Source: Saccharolobus caldissimus (GTDB lineage: Archaea > Thermoproteota > Thermoprotei_A > Sulfolobales > Sulfolobaceae). From it: a stretch of DNA of 64,000 nt. The stretch is taken from assembly GCF_020886315.1 (NCBI RefSeq), contig NZ_AP025226.1, positions 1,452,001-1,516,000 on the forward strand, in the 5' to 3' direction. Position 1 is the stretch's first letter. The number at the start of each line of letters is the position of its first letter. Shown here one piece after another: positions 27,159-35,629 of the stretch. The translations under genes and the position numbers were made by a program. The notes below the pieces were generated by a model. The model was given only the letters and a program-made list of their open reading frames with translations, was not told the origin of the DNA and searched no databases.

Positions 27159-27464
27159 TTATTTCATTAATTTAAATAGTTCTAAGGCTTCTACTAATGC
27201 ATCTTTAGGCTCCTTTCTCTTCTCTATTATTATCCTTAAAATTTCATTTTTAAAGGTCTTTGGCAGTAGCTCTATTGAATTGGTAGTAGAAACGTCAACT
27301 TTAACGTTTGGGAACAATTTAACTATTTCGTTAAGGATTTTATCATCGATTTCAATCTCTATTCTTTTCATCCCTCCTAAAACTTCCTTAGCATATTTTA
27401 ATCCCAATTCCTCTAATTTTCTGCTAATTTCCTCGCTTAACCAAATATAAATTTTCATTTTCAA
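27159..27464 (-). CDS. Unknown 101-aa protein co-transcribed with sat
   Basis: A lysine- and glutamate-rich protein of 101 residues with two helical regions around a short beta stretch (RIEIEIDD...NVKVDVSTTN). Its start overlaps the sat stop by four bases (ATGA), so translation is probably coupled to ATP sulfurylase. It has no Cys, no membrane segment and no recognised domain. A role in sulfate activation or its regulation is suggested only by this coupling. Confidence 0.6.
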   Translation of the reverse strand: MKMKIYIWLSEEISRKLEELGLKYAKEVLGGMKRIEIEIDDKILNEIVKLFPNVKVDVSTTNSIELLPKTFKNEILRIIIEKRKEPKDALVEALELFKLMK

Positions 27465-28690
27465 TCACCTAACTCAAATACGTTTCTCCTATTCTTCAAA
27501 TATTCCTCAGTAACAAATGGATTTCCGAATCCGTATTCCCTTGCAGCTCTCATTAAAGTATCGTAAACCTCGGGTCTCATTACCATTTTAGTTGGCTTAA
27601 CTTCATCCATAATTATGCTTCTTAATAAACTTCCGCTGAATTCTTGCTTCTCGTCCTTATGATCACATAGTATTTCGTTTTCTATTCCCCCGCATTTAGG
27701 ACAATAGTAATTCTCTCTCAGAAATATAGGTTTAATAAGTAAATCTTTTTCGCTTATATAATCAAATATTTCATGAGCTTCGTATGGGGAATAATAATTG
27801 CCAACTCCTGCATGATCCCTTCCAAAGACGTGATGTGTACATCCTAAATTGCTCCTAATAATTGCGTGTAATATGGCCTCTCTGGGTCCCGCATATCTCA
27901 TATCCCATAAGGTAAAAGAAAGTAAATGAACTCTTTTACTTATATAACCGTATTTAGAAAGTGCGTCGTGAGTTAAAAGTATAGCCTCGTCTATATAATC
28001 ACCTATTCTTTTCTCGCCTATTACAACGTTTACTAAAATCCCAGTTCTTGGTTCGTCTACTTTTAAATTCTCGTTAGCTGCAAACCACGCGTATTTCATT
28101 AAATATTCATGACCAGTGTGAGGAACGTTTCTAGTCTGAAACGCAACTATTTTTTTCCAACCCTTCTGTTTGAATACTTCCCTATGTTGAATTGGAGTTA
28201 GCCAAAATCTATTATAGGGTTCATTGAACTTAAGTTTATTTACTAACCAAACTTCTCCACCAATGAACTTATCTCCGTAATTTAACGTCCTTCTTACTCC
28301 TGGATGCTTAATATCTGTTGTTTTATATACTTTCTCTGCAATGTATTTTTTATCATATTTAAATATCTCATCTACTTTAATTATCGCTAGCGGTTTTCCC
28401 ATGTAAGTTAACCCTATTACATCCCCTTCCCTAATTTCCCTATCTATAATGTCAAATATTAAAGGAATTGGCCATAATATGCCATTAGGTAATCTCATCT
28501 CTTTAACCACTGAGTCTACTTCCTCATAATTCATAAATCCCCTAAGTGGTGAAAGGAACCCATAAGCTATGCTTACAATTTCATGAGCTAATTGCCTTCT
28601 TATTTCTATCTTCTTTAACTCATTAAAATCGTTGATCTCCTTTATCCTTTCAACTATCTCAACTCTACCATGACCTATATATTGGGTCAT
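27461..28690 (-). CDS. sat: ATP sulfurylase
   Basis: This enzyme activates sulfate with ATP to adenosine phosphosulfate. The HIGH-like motif FQTRNVPHTGHEYL and the PP-loop GRDHAGVGNYYSPYEAH are intact. Between them and the C-terminus a zinc-knuckle CPKCGG...CDH is visible. No APS kinase domain is fused. In-frame ATGs exist at 28714 and 28705, but a TATA-like TTTAAAAATA at about 28713-28722 would lie too close to them. It fits initiation at the ATG at 28690 (MTQYIGHGRVE). It is divergent from cysH, with a dyad between them. Confidence 0.9.
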   Translation of the reverse strand: MTQYIGHGRVEIVERIKEINDFNELKKIEIRRQLAHEIVSIAYGFLSPLRGFMNYEEVDSVVKEMRLPNGILWPIPLIFDIIDREIREGDVIGLTYMGKPLAIIKVDEIFKYDKKYIAEKVYKTTDIKHPGVRRTLNYGDKFIGGEVWLVNKLKFNEPYNRFWLTPIQHREVFKQKGWKKIVAFQTRNVPHTGHEYLMKYAWFAANENLKVDEPRTGILVNVVIGEKRIGDYIDEAILLTHDALSKYGYISKRVHLLSFTLWDMRYAGPREAILHAIIRSNLGCTHHVFGRDHAGVGNYYSPYEAHEIFDYISEKDLLIKPIFLRENYYCPKCGGIENEILCDHKDEKQEFSGSLLRSIIMDEVKPTKMVMRPEVYDTLMRAAREYGFGNPFVTEEYLKNRRNVFELGD

Positions 28691-28733
28691 CTGCGATATT
28701 CTCATTGTTAACATATTTTTAAATTTAGCTATT

Positions 28734-28750
28734 TGTGCAAATTTTGCACA
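28734..28750. promoter_or_regulatory. Candidate operator dyad between sat and cysH
   Basis: TGTGCAA-ATT-TTGCACA is a perfect 7-bp inverted repeat with a three-base spacer. It lies between the TATA-like element of sat (about 28713-28722) and that of cysH (about 28758-28766). It could serve one regulator controlling both directions of sulfate assimilation. The regulator is unknown; an Lrp-type protein is encoded at 35630 but no link is shown. Confidence 0.55.
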
Positions 28751-28788
28751 TATCGAAACACTAAAGTATTAACCAGCTATCATTATAT

Positions 28789-29505
28789 TTGATGATAAAT
28801 AAGGACGAAATCGAATCTCTTAATTTAGAGAAAAAAGACGCTTTAGAAGTTTTAAAATGGGGAATAGAGAAATTTCATCCTAAAATAGCTTTAGCTTGCA
28901 GTCTTCAGGCTGAAGATGTGGTAATACTGGATATGATGAGTAAAATAGTTAGTAAACCTAAAGTTTTCGTAATAGATACTGGGAGACTTCACCAGGAGAC
29001 TTATGACCTCATTGACGAAATTAGGCAGAAATATGATTTAGATTTAAGGATATACTTTCCAGACTACAGAGAAGTTGAAGAAATGGTAAATAAATATGGT
29101 ACAAATTTATTCTATAAAAGTATTGAATATAGAAAAATGTGCTGTGGAGTTAGGAAAGTTAATCCATTAAAGAGGGCATTAGAGGGATTAGATGCGTGGA
29201 TAACTGGGTTAAGAAGGGAGCAGAATTTCACGAGAGAAAGGATTAGGAAAGTAGAAATTGATGAGGTAAATGGGGGAATAGTTAAAATTAATCCTTTAGC
29301 TGATTGGAGCTGGGAACAAGTTTGGGAGTATATAAGACAAAATAACGTCCCCTATAATAAGCTTTATGATAAGGGATATAAGAGTATAGGCTGCCTTCCA
29401 TGTACTAGACCGGTTAAACCTTGGGAACATCCAAGAGCTGGAAGATGGTGGTGGGAACAGAGTGGAAATAAGGAGTGTGGTCTTCATTATAGGGAGGTGA
29501 AGTGA
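28789..29505 (+). CDS. cysH: Adenylylsulfate reductase, [4Fe-4S] type
   Basis: A 238-residue reductase that turns activated sulfate into sulfite using a thiol donor. The paired cysteines RKMCCGVRKV (about residues 117-118) and CLPC (about 203-206) form the CC...CxxC set that binds a [4Fe-4S] cluster, which points to APS rather than PAPS as substrate. The absence of an APS kinase domain on Sat agrees. The C-terminal catalytic motif ECGLH is intact. It overlaps the sulfite reductase gene by four bases. Confidence 0.93.
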   Translation: MMINKDEIESLNLEKKDALEVLKWGIEKFHPKIALACSLQAEDVVILDMMSKIVSKPKVFVIDTGRLHQETYDLIDEIRQKYDLDLRIYFPDYREVEEMVNKYGTNLFYKSIEYRKMCCGVRKVNPLKRALEGLDAWITGLRREQNFTRERIRKVEIDEVNGGIVKINPLADWSWEQVWEYIRQNNVPYNKLYDKGYKSIGCLPCTRPVKPWEHPRAGRWWWEQSGNKECGLHYREVK

Positions 29506-31373
29506 CAATTATAGAACCTGACTTCAAGACAAGCCCAGAAAAGTATTCAGAAGAGGAAAAGGTTAAACTAAGAGCTAAAGGTCTGAAGGAGGACTCATTA
29601 GGTATTTATAATTCTCTTAGAGATTTTAGCAGAGAAGATATAGAAAAAGAAATAAGTATAATAGTTAAGAGCTTCGGAATATATTTAGAGTTTCATAGGG
29701 ATAAAATGAAATCTGCGGGATTAAAGGACTGGATTTACATGATCAGAGTAGCAATTCCAGGGGGAGGACCTATAACTGGTGAACAATGGAGAGTAATTGA
29801 TGAAATATCAAATAAATATACAATTTCTGATGCTTATACTGGTAATCCACAACCAAGTATAAAGTTAACTACTAGACAAGACGTTCAATTTCATCACATT
29901 AAAAAGAGGGATTTAGTTAATGTAATAAGGGAAATAGCTGAATCTAAGTTAATAACCCTAAACGGTTGCGGAGATAACGTTAGGAATACAATAGCTTGCC
30001 CTATCTCAAAATATTTTGAAACATTTAACTCTAATGAAATAGCCTTAAGAATAGCTAAGTATTTTAGATTACCATCTCAATTATATGTGCAAGTTTTCGA
30101 AATAAATCCGGAGTTTCTTAAAAACGAGGACTCCTTTGAGTATGCGGATAATTTATTACCTAGAAAATTTAAAATTGCAATAGCTGGAGTAATTAAAAAG
30201 GGTAATGAGTACGTTATAGATAATTGTGTTGAAGTTAGGGCTAATGATATAGGTATAGTACCTATAGTCGAGAGCGGTAAGGTAATTTCTTATCAGATTT
30301 ACGTTGGAGGAGGAATGGGGGAGAACAATTCCTATCCGTCGTTTTCAGCTTTAGCCTTACCTTTAGGTACAGTAAGTGAGGGAGATCTAATAAAAGTCTT
30401 AGACTCCATAGTAAGTATTTATCAAGAATGGGGAGATAGGAGAAATAGGCATTGGGCTAGATTTAAGTATCTAGTTTATAAGATGGGCTTAGAATGGTTA
30501 AGAGAAAAAATAAGAGAGTACTCTGGAATAGAATTAGGCCCTATAAAGGAGGTTAAGTTTAGTAAGGAACTCCACTTAGGTTGGACGAGGATAGGGAATA
30601 AATTAGCTTATGGCATATTTGTAGAGAACGGTAGGTTAATAGACAATGAGAATGGTAAGATAAAATCAATGATAAGATATATTATGGATAATTTTAACAT
30701 AAAATTATATATTACGCCTAATCAACATCTAGTATTGGCAGAAATTAACGATAGTGAAAAAGAATTAATAGAGAAAGTACTTAAGGAGTTTGGATATGGA
30801 TATAGAAATGGTAAACCATATTCTACATTAAGAATTAGGTCTGCAGCTTGTGTAGGCTTTCCTACATGCAAATTATCATTTACTGATTCTGAGAGATTTC
30901 TTCCTAAACTAATAGATGAGTTAGAAAGAAGAGGTTGGGCAAACGTTCCGGTTTCAATAGGTATTTCCGGCTGTGTAGCTCAATGTTCTAGACCGGCTTC
31001 TCATCCTATTAGTTGGATTGGAAGCGGATACGAACTATATATGTTAAAGATAGGAGGAGGGGAGGACTCTCTAGGAGAACCGCTAATAGATTGGGAAGAA
31101 AATGCAATTTATTTATATCAAGTCCCCTCAAATAGGATAGCAGACGTTACAGAAGCTTTACTGGAGCTTTATGAGATGAATAAGGATATAAGTAATGACG
31201 CTGGAACAGTCTTCAAAACATTAGGAAATAAGAAGATAATAGAGTGGTTAAAAAATCACCATAAAACTAAGGATCTAATGAGACCTTACAAATTCGATAG
31301 AAAAATAGATGGTTATAGAGAATATCACTTACTATTAGAGAAAAGGCTTAATGAGGTGAGTAAGTATAGGTAA
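29502..31373 (+). CDS. cysI: Siroheme sulfite reductase, hemoprotein subunit
   Basis: A 623-residue sulfite/nitrite-reductase-type protein with duplicated ferredoxin-like and catalytic halves. The siroheme-[4Fe-4S] ligands are ACVGFPTC (C-x5-C, about residues 448-454) and GCVAQC (C-x3-C, about residues 491-495). The substrate-side basic residues in LTTRQDVQFHHI are visible. It reduces sulfite to sulfide for cysteine synthesis. The GTG start overlaps the cysH stop, and its end overlaps the siroheme methyltransferase gene, forming one operon. Confidence 0.92.
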   Translation: MTIIEPDFKTSPEKYSEEEKVKLRAKGLKEDSLGIYNSLRDFSREDIEKEISIIVKSFGIYLEFHRDKMKSAGLKDWIYMIRVAIPGGGPITGEQWRVIDEISNKYTISDAYTGNPQPSIKLTTRQDVQFHHIKKRDLVNVIREIAESKLITLNGCGDNVRNTIACPISKYFETFNSNEIALRIAKYFRLPSQLYVQVFEINPEFLKNEDSFEYADNLLPRKFKIAIAGVIKKGNEYVIDNCVEVRANDIGIVPIVESGKVISYQIYVGGGMGENNSYPSFSALALPLGTVSEGDLIKVLDSIVSIYQEWGDRRNRHWARFKYLVYKMGLEWLREKIREYSGIELGPIKEVKFSKELHLGWTRIGNKLAYGIFVENGRLIDNENGKIKSMIRYIMDNFNIKLYITPNQHLVLAEINDSEKELIEKVLKEFGYGYRNGKPYSTLRIRSAACVGFPTCKLSFTDSERFLPKLIDELERRGWANVPVSIGISGCVAQCSRPASHPISWIGSGYELYMLKIGGGEDSLGEPLIDWEENAIYLYQVPSNRIADVTEALLELYEMNKDISNDAGTVFKTLGNKKIIEWLKNHHKTKDLMRPYKFDRKIDGYREYHLLLEKRLNEVSKYR

Positions 31374-32058
31374 GGTAGTTTTAGTTGGAGTAGGCCCTGG
31401 CGATCCTGAATTAATAACGCTTAAAGGACTTAAATATTTACAAGTAGCTGATGCGATAGTATATGATAAGCTTACTCCCAAGGAGTTACTTATTTACGCT
31501 AAACCATCTTCTGAGGTTAAGTATATATCTGATGACGAAAATGAAATAGACATTTTGAGAGAATACGCATTAAAAGTTAATTTAGTAGTTAGATTAAAGA
31601 ATGGAGACCCTTACGTTTTCGGTAGGGGAGGGAAGATATGTTACGAACTTTTTAAATACGGGATAGAGTGTGAAGTTGTACCGGGAGTTTCTTCAATCAA
31701 CTCTGTCCCAGCTTATGCTGGAATACCATTAACGTTTCAAGGAATTTCAGATATGATTACTATCGTTAGCGGAGTTACTGAAGGAGGAAGACTTTTTGAT
31801 TTTCAAAGGATACCGAAGAGCGGAACTTTGGTTCTCTTAATGGCTGGTAAGAGAATTGGAGAAATAAGTAAATGCTTAATAAACAGAAGAAGTCCATCAG
31901 AGGACGTTGCTATAATAGAGAGGGGGACTTACTATGATCAGAAAGTGATTGTAACTAAATTGAAGGATCTTTACAACATTAATGTCTACTCTTCACCTTC
32001 TATGATAGTCCTAGGAGATGTAGTTAAGTTACGTAATTTTTTATGGAAATTATCTTAA
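31366..32058 (+). CDS. cobA: Uroporphyrinogen-III C-methyltransferase (siroheme pathway), unusual start
   Basis: This S-adenosylmethionine-dependent enzyme makes precorrin-2, the siroheme precursor needed by the neighbouring sulfite reductase. Coding sequence is clear from 31366: GKVVLVGVGPGDPELIT, then ADAIVYDKL, VVRLKNGDPYVFGRGG and VPGVSSINSVPAYAGIPLT. No ATG, GTG or TTG occurs in frame before TTG at 31555, which would remove the conserved N-terminus. GAGGTGA at 31353-31359 is well spaced for ATA at 31366, so a rare ATA start is proposed. The product would be 230 residues, close to the normal size. Confidence 0.85.
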   Translation: MGKVVLVGVGPGDPELITLKGLKYLQVADAIVYDKLTPKELLIYAKPSSEVKYISDDENEIDILREYALKVNLVVRLKNGDPYVFGRGGKICYELFKYGIECEVVPGVSSINSVPAYAGIPLTFQGISDMITIVSGVTEGGRLFDFQRIPKSGTLVLLMAGKRIGEISKCLINRRSPSEDVAIIERGTYYDQKVIVTKLKDLYNINVYSSPSMIVLGDVVKLRNFLWKLS

Positions 32059-32173
32059 AATATTCTATAAAATAAAAATATTATTCTTATTTTTAAACTT
32101 TTCATTATATTCTAAAATTGCACTATTCAGCAAATATATAAATGTACAATCTACAATTAATTTAGGTGAAAAA

Positions 32174-33052
32174 GTGACTCAAGTACAAGAACAAGTTGTA
32201 GTTAATAATAAATGGGTTTTAGATCACCTAAAGGACCCTAATGTTAGGATAGTGGAAGTTGATTATGATCCCAATACAGCATATAACATTTGGCATATAC
32301 CTGGTGCAGTATTAATAAGGTGGAGAGAGGACTTAAGACATCCTGTAATAAGGGATTTCATAGGGCCTAATGATTTTGAAAGGCTTATGGAATCTAAAGG
32401 GATAAGTAACAATACTACAGTTGTACTTTACGGGGATTACAATAACTGGTTTGCAGTATATGCCTTTTGGCTCTTTAAGGCTTATGGTCATGATGATGTC
32501 AGAGTGTTAAACGGAGGGAGAACAAAGTGGGCAAAGGATAATTTGCCCACGGAACAAGGACCTAAAGAACCTCAATATCCTAAGGGCTCTTATAAGGTTA
32601 AGAAGGTTGATTGGGGAAGTCATAGGGCTTTCTTCTGGGAGGTTCTTCAGAAAATAACTAAAGGCGAGGTAGGTAAGACTACAATCTTAGTTGACGTCAG
32701 ATCTCCTAAGGAGTATACTGGCGAGATTAGAGCTCCTCCAGAATACGCTGATGAGCAAACACAAGTAGGAGGACATATACCTGGAGCTATAAGCTTTCCT
32801 TGGGCACAAGCAGTTAATCCAGATACTGGTGAGTTTAAACCTATCGAGGAGTTGAAAAGATTAGTTGAAAGTGCGGGAATTAGCCAAGATAAGGAGATAA
32901 TAACTTATTGCCGAATAGGAGAGAGAGCTGCACATACGTGGTTTGTATTAAAGTATTTATTAGGTTATCCTGCAGTGAGAGTCTATGATGGTTCATGGGC
33001 TGAATGGGGAAATATTGTAGGGGCTCCAGTAAAGAAAGGATCTGAGCCATGA
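32174..33052 (+). CDS. Thiosulfate sulfurtransferase, two-domain rhodanese
   Basis: A 292-residue protein with two rhodanese domains. The N-terminal one is inactive (LYGDYNNWFA at the active loop position, no Cys). The C-terminal one has the persulfide Cys in ITYCRIGERAAHTW near residue 247. It transfers sulfane sulfur from thiosulfate to an acceptor. GTG start at 32174, with AGGTGA five bases upstream. The TusA-like gene overlaps its last four bases. Confidence 0.92.
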   Translation: MTQVQEQVVVNNKWVLDHLKDPNVRIVEVDYDPNTAYNIWHIPGAVLIRWREDLRHPVIRDFIGPNDFERLMESKGISNNTTVVLYGDYNNWFAVYAFWLFKAYGHDDVRVLNGGRTKWAKDNLPTEQGPKEPQYPKGSYKVKKVDWGSHRAFFWEVLQKITKGEVGKTTILVDVRSPKEYTGEIRAPPEYADEQTQVGGHIPGAISFPWAQAVNPDTGEFKPIEELKRLVESAGISQDKEIITYCRIGERAAHTWFVLKYLLGYPAVRVYDGSWAEWGNIVGAPVKKGSEP

Positions 33053-33300
33053 AAATAATAGAGAGATTAAAGATAGATAAAACTGAGAGTTGTGGATCGA
33101 GAAGTCCATTAATTATTATGCTATCTGCAATTAGAAAGATAAGGGAATGTGATGAGGGAGTTGAAATATTACTTAATGATTACGATTGGTTACTGAGTTT
33201 AAAGTACATTTTGCAAATGAATGATATGAAGTTAAGGATTGAGGAAAAGGGAAAAGAGGATAATTTCCTAAAAATTGAGGTATTGATGGATTGTAACTAA
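33049..33300 (+). CDS. TusA-like small sulfur-carrier protein
   Basis: An 83-residue protein with a TusA-like pattern: a first strand (IERLKIDKTES), a Cys followed by a Pro at the head of a helix (SCGSRSPLIIMLSAIRKI), then VEILLNDYDWLLSLKYILQ and a final strand. In TusA the motif is C-P-x-P; here it is C-G-S-R-S-P, so the sulfur-carrying Cys is kept but the loop is changed. The start overlaps the rhodanese stop (ATGA), and a rhodanese-TusA pair is a well-known sulfur transfer arrangement. Confidence 0.6.
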   Translation: MKIIERLKIDKTESCGSRSPLIIMLSAIRKIRECDEGVEILLNDYDWLLSLKYILQMNDMKLRIEEKGKEDNFLKIEVLMDCN

Positions 33301-33360
33301 TTTTATTTATTTTTATATAAACTTTTTCCTCAACTAAATTTAAATTTGGGGTATAAGTAA

Positions 33361-34473
33361 ATGATTAAGATGAAAAAATTATTAGTTATAGGCGGAGGAA
33401 ACGCAGGAACGTTAATAGCAAACTTACTAGCTGGGAAATTAGACGTTACGGTAATAGAGCCTAATGAATATCATCTTTATCAGCCTGGATTAGTGGATTA
33501 TATAATAGGGGAAGTGGATGAGAGCAAAATATCAATGCCCATAAGGTCAGTACTGAAGTCAAAAGTTAAATGGATTAAATCTAAGGTTACGAAAATTTTA
33601 GTTGATGATAGGGCTGTATTAACTGAGAGAGGAGAGAGATATGAGGGAGATTATTTAGTAATTGCCACAGGTGGGCAAAATAAGTCCTTATTTAACCTCA
33701 AGGGCTACCATACACTTGATGATGGAAGAAGCATTAGGGAAATTATAAAAAACCCTAAGGGAAAGAACTTTGTAATAGGCTCTATGCCCGGAATAATAAA
33801 ATGCCCTGCAGCTCCTTGGGAGATCTCATTTCTATTAAAGAATAAATATCCAGAAGCTAACGTAACACTCATAATTCCCGCTAAGCAACCTCCATCGTTA
33901 CAAGTTCCAATGTTTAATTTATTCTCCAAGATGGCGTCAGTACTAGGAATAAAGGTATTAAGGGGATTTGTAATAAACAGCGTAGACTACGAAAACAAGA
34001 TAATCACTTCTATTGAGGGAGAGAGAGTAAATTTCGATCACTTAATCATAGATACTCCTATTTCTACTACTTTTAATGAGCTAGCAGATAACTCTGGACT
34101 AATTCCAGTAGATAGAGAAACGTTAACCTTTAAAGATGGTGTTTTCGTAATAGGGGATGCAAATAACACTCCTACACCTAAAACTGGAGCAGCAGCACAT
34201 TTTCAAGCTGAGGTAGTTGCAAATAATATACTTTATGAAATTGAGGGTAATAGAGATAAGGATAGATATAAAGGAGACGCCATGTGTGCAGTTTATTCAG
34301 GGCCTAGGGATGGAGCTCTAGTTTGGCTCAATTATAATAGAAGTAAAGCTTTAGGACCTAGCCCCATTTATTATTACATGAAAAAGTACTTTACTAATTT
34401 ATATTGGTCAAGTTTACATGGAGGAATTGACATTTTACTAAAACCTATGGTATATTCATTAAGTAAATCGTAA
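33361..34473 (+). CDS. Sulfide:quinone oxidoreductase-like flavoprotein
   Basis: A 370-residue FAD enzyme of the SQR/FCSD type. VIGGGNAGTLIANLLA is the FAD fold, YHLYQPGLVDYIIGE is the typical SQR segment, and FVIGDANNTPTPKTGAAAHF is the second FAD motif near residue 262. A Cys in GIIKCPAAPW (about residue 143) corresponds to a redox Cys of SQR; a second lies in DAMCAVYSGP. Whether all three SQR cysteines are present is doubtful, so the substrate could be another sulfur compound. It probably reduces quinone at the membrane surface. Confidence 0.75.
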   Translation: MIKMKKLLVIGGGNAGTLIANLLAGKLDVTVIEPNEYHLYQPGLVDYIIGEVDESKISMPIRSVLKSKVKWIKSKVTKILVDDRAVLTERGERYEGDYLVIATGGQNKSLFNLKGYHTLDDGRSIREIIKNPKGKNFVIGSMPGIIKCPAAPWEISFLLKNKYPEANVTLIIPAKQPPSLQVPMFNLFSKMASVLGIKVLRGFVINSVDYENKIITSIEGERVNFDHLIIDTPISTTFNELADNSGLIPVDRETLTFKDGVFVIGDANNTPTPKTGAAAHFQAEVVANNILYEIEGNRDKDRYKGDAMCAVYSGPRDGALVWLNYNRSKALGPSPIYYYMKKYFTNLYWSSLHGGIDILLKPMVYSLSKS

Positions 34474-34490
34474 AAAAGGTTTTTGCTTTG

Positions 34491-34829
34491 TTACAAATCT
34501 ACCTCTATCCATCCGTTATTATCCCTTATCTGATACGTTTTAAGACCTAATTTCTCCTTTGGCGCATCTGGTGCTACATATGGTGGTTCTAGCATTTTCC
34601 CAGTCTTTAGATCGTATAAGGCTAAATGGCATGGACATCTCACGGTTAATTTCTCCTCATCCAAAAAGCCGAGTATGCATCTGGCATGACTACATACTGC
34701 ATCCATTGCATAGAGAGTACCATTCACATTAGCTATAAAGATTACCTTATCTTCTACCTTAACTGCTGCACTTTTTGCCTTCTCTAGGGCTTTCGCGGAA
34801 ATTGTTCTTTTCCAAACCATTGGGTTCAT
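34491..34829 (-). CDS. Rieske [2Fe-2S] ferredoxin-like protein
   Basis: A 112-residue soluble Rieske protein. Box 1 is CSHARC (C-x-H) and box 2 is CPCHLALYDL (C-x-x-H), together binding a [2Fe-2S] cluster. There is no membrane anchor. It converges on the SQR-like gene with a gap of 17 bases and probably acts as a small electron carrier for an oxygenase or nitrite-reductase-type partner that is not encoded nearby. The start at 34829 gives the usual short N-terminus. Confidence 0.88.
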   Translation of the reverse strand: MNPMVWKRTISAKALEKAKSAAVKVEDKVIFIANVNGTLYAMDAVCSHARCILGFLDEEKLTVRCPCHLALYDLKTGKMLEPPYVAPDAPKEKLGLKTYQIRDNNGWIEVDL

Positions 34830-34972
34830 ATATAGTAAAAGGTCTTATATTCTTTAATTTTTAAAGGTTTAAACTCTTTTAAAAGATTAATGATAGAGCG
34901 TAAACCTTAACAATATATGATCATATTTAATATTATATTAAATATAAAAAAATTATATCTTTAAAATGAAAC

Positions 34973-35332
34973 TTACATCACTTTTATATTTTGTTTTATC
35001 TTATTTAAAGTATCTTGGGGAATTGAAGTCATTCCATGCGACATCTTAGCGTGTATAGCTAATTCCTCTAATAATTCTTGTTCTGAAGATGCACCCATTA
35101 TCTCAAATCCGCAATTCATTCCGACACTACTACAGCTGAAATAATATTTTCCAGTTTTCCTTATGTTTTGCTTTATCTTATTTAATAACTCTGGTGGAAT
35201 TGACGCTACACCATGACTATCCTTAGCGTGTATTTTAAGCATTTCTAATAGCTCTTCCTCACTTCCAGCGTTCACTATTTCAAATCCACAATCCATTCCT
35301 ACATCAGCACATTTAAATGAATATTTTGGCAT
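34973..35332 (-). CDS. Tandem DUF1059 protein
   Basis: A 119-residue protein made of two DUF1059 repeats. Each has a C-x-x-VGM-x-C-GFEI segment (KCADVGMDCGFEI near residue 7; SCSSVGMNCGFEI near residue 67) followed by EEELLEML/IHAK and ending in LNKIKQNI. The paired cysteines could bind a metal. It is divergent from a single-copy DUF1059 gene at 35419, whose repeat resembles the second repeat here most closely. The function of the family is unknown. Confidence 0.8.
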   Translation of the reverse strand: MPKYSFKCADVGMDCGFEIVNAGSEEELLEMLKIHAKDSHGVASIPPELLNKIKQNIRKTGKYYFSCSSVGMNCGFEIMGASSEQELLEELAIHAKMSHGMTSIPQDTLNKIKQNIKVM

Positions 35333-35418
35333 ATGTTATAATCTCTCACGTTATATTTAAAAAAGTGTAAGAATTCTTCTAACTAAGAATTATATACTTA
35401 TTTAAGAGTTTCTTAAAT

Positions 35419-35622
35419 ATGGTATTTGGATTTGGAAGGAAGAAGAAGTTTGAGTTTAGTTGCAGTAGTGTTGGAATGAATTGTGAATTTGAGATAAAGG
35501 GGGCCAGTTCTGAGCAGGAAGTGATGGAAATATTAAAAGTACATGCTAAAAACGCCCATAATATGAGCGAAATACCACAAGACGTTATTAACAAAATTAA
35601 GCAAAACATAAGGAAAGTGTGA
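35419..35622 (+). CDS. Single DUF1059 protein
   Basis: A 67-residue protein with a basic leader (MVFGFGRKKKFEF) and one DUF1059 unit (SCSSVGMNCEFEIKGASSEQE, then IHAK-like VHAKNAHNMSEIP and INKIKQNI). It is followed after seven bases by the Lrp-type regulator in the same direction, so the two are probably one transcript. Confidence 0.8.
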   Translation: MVFGFGRKKKFEFSCSSVGMNCEFEIKGASSEQEVMEILKVHAKNAHNMSEIPQDVINKIKQNIRKV

Positions 35623-35629
35623 GACAAAT

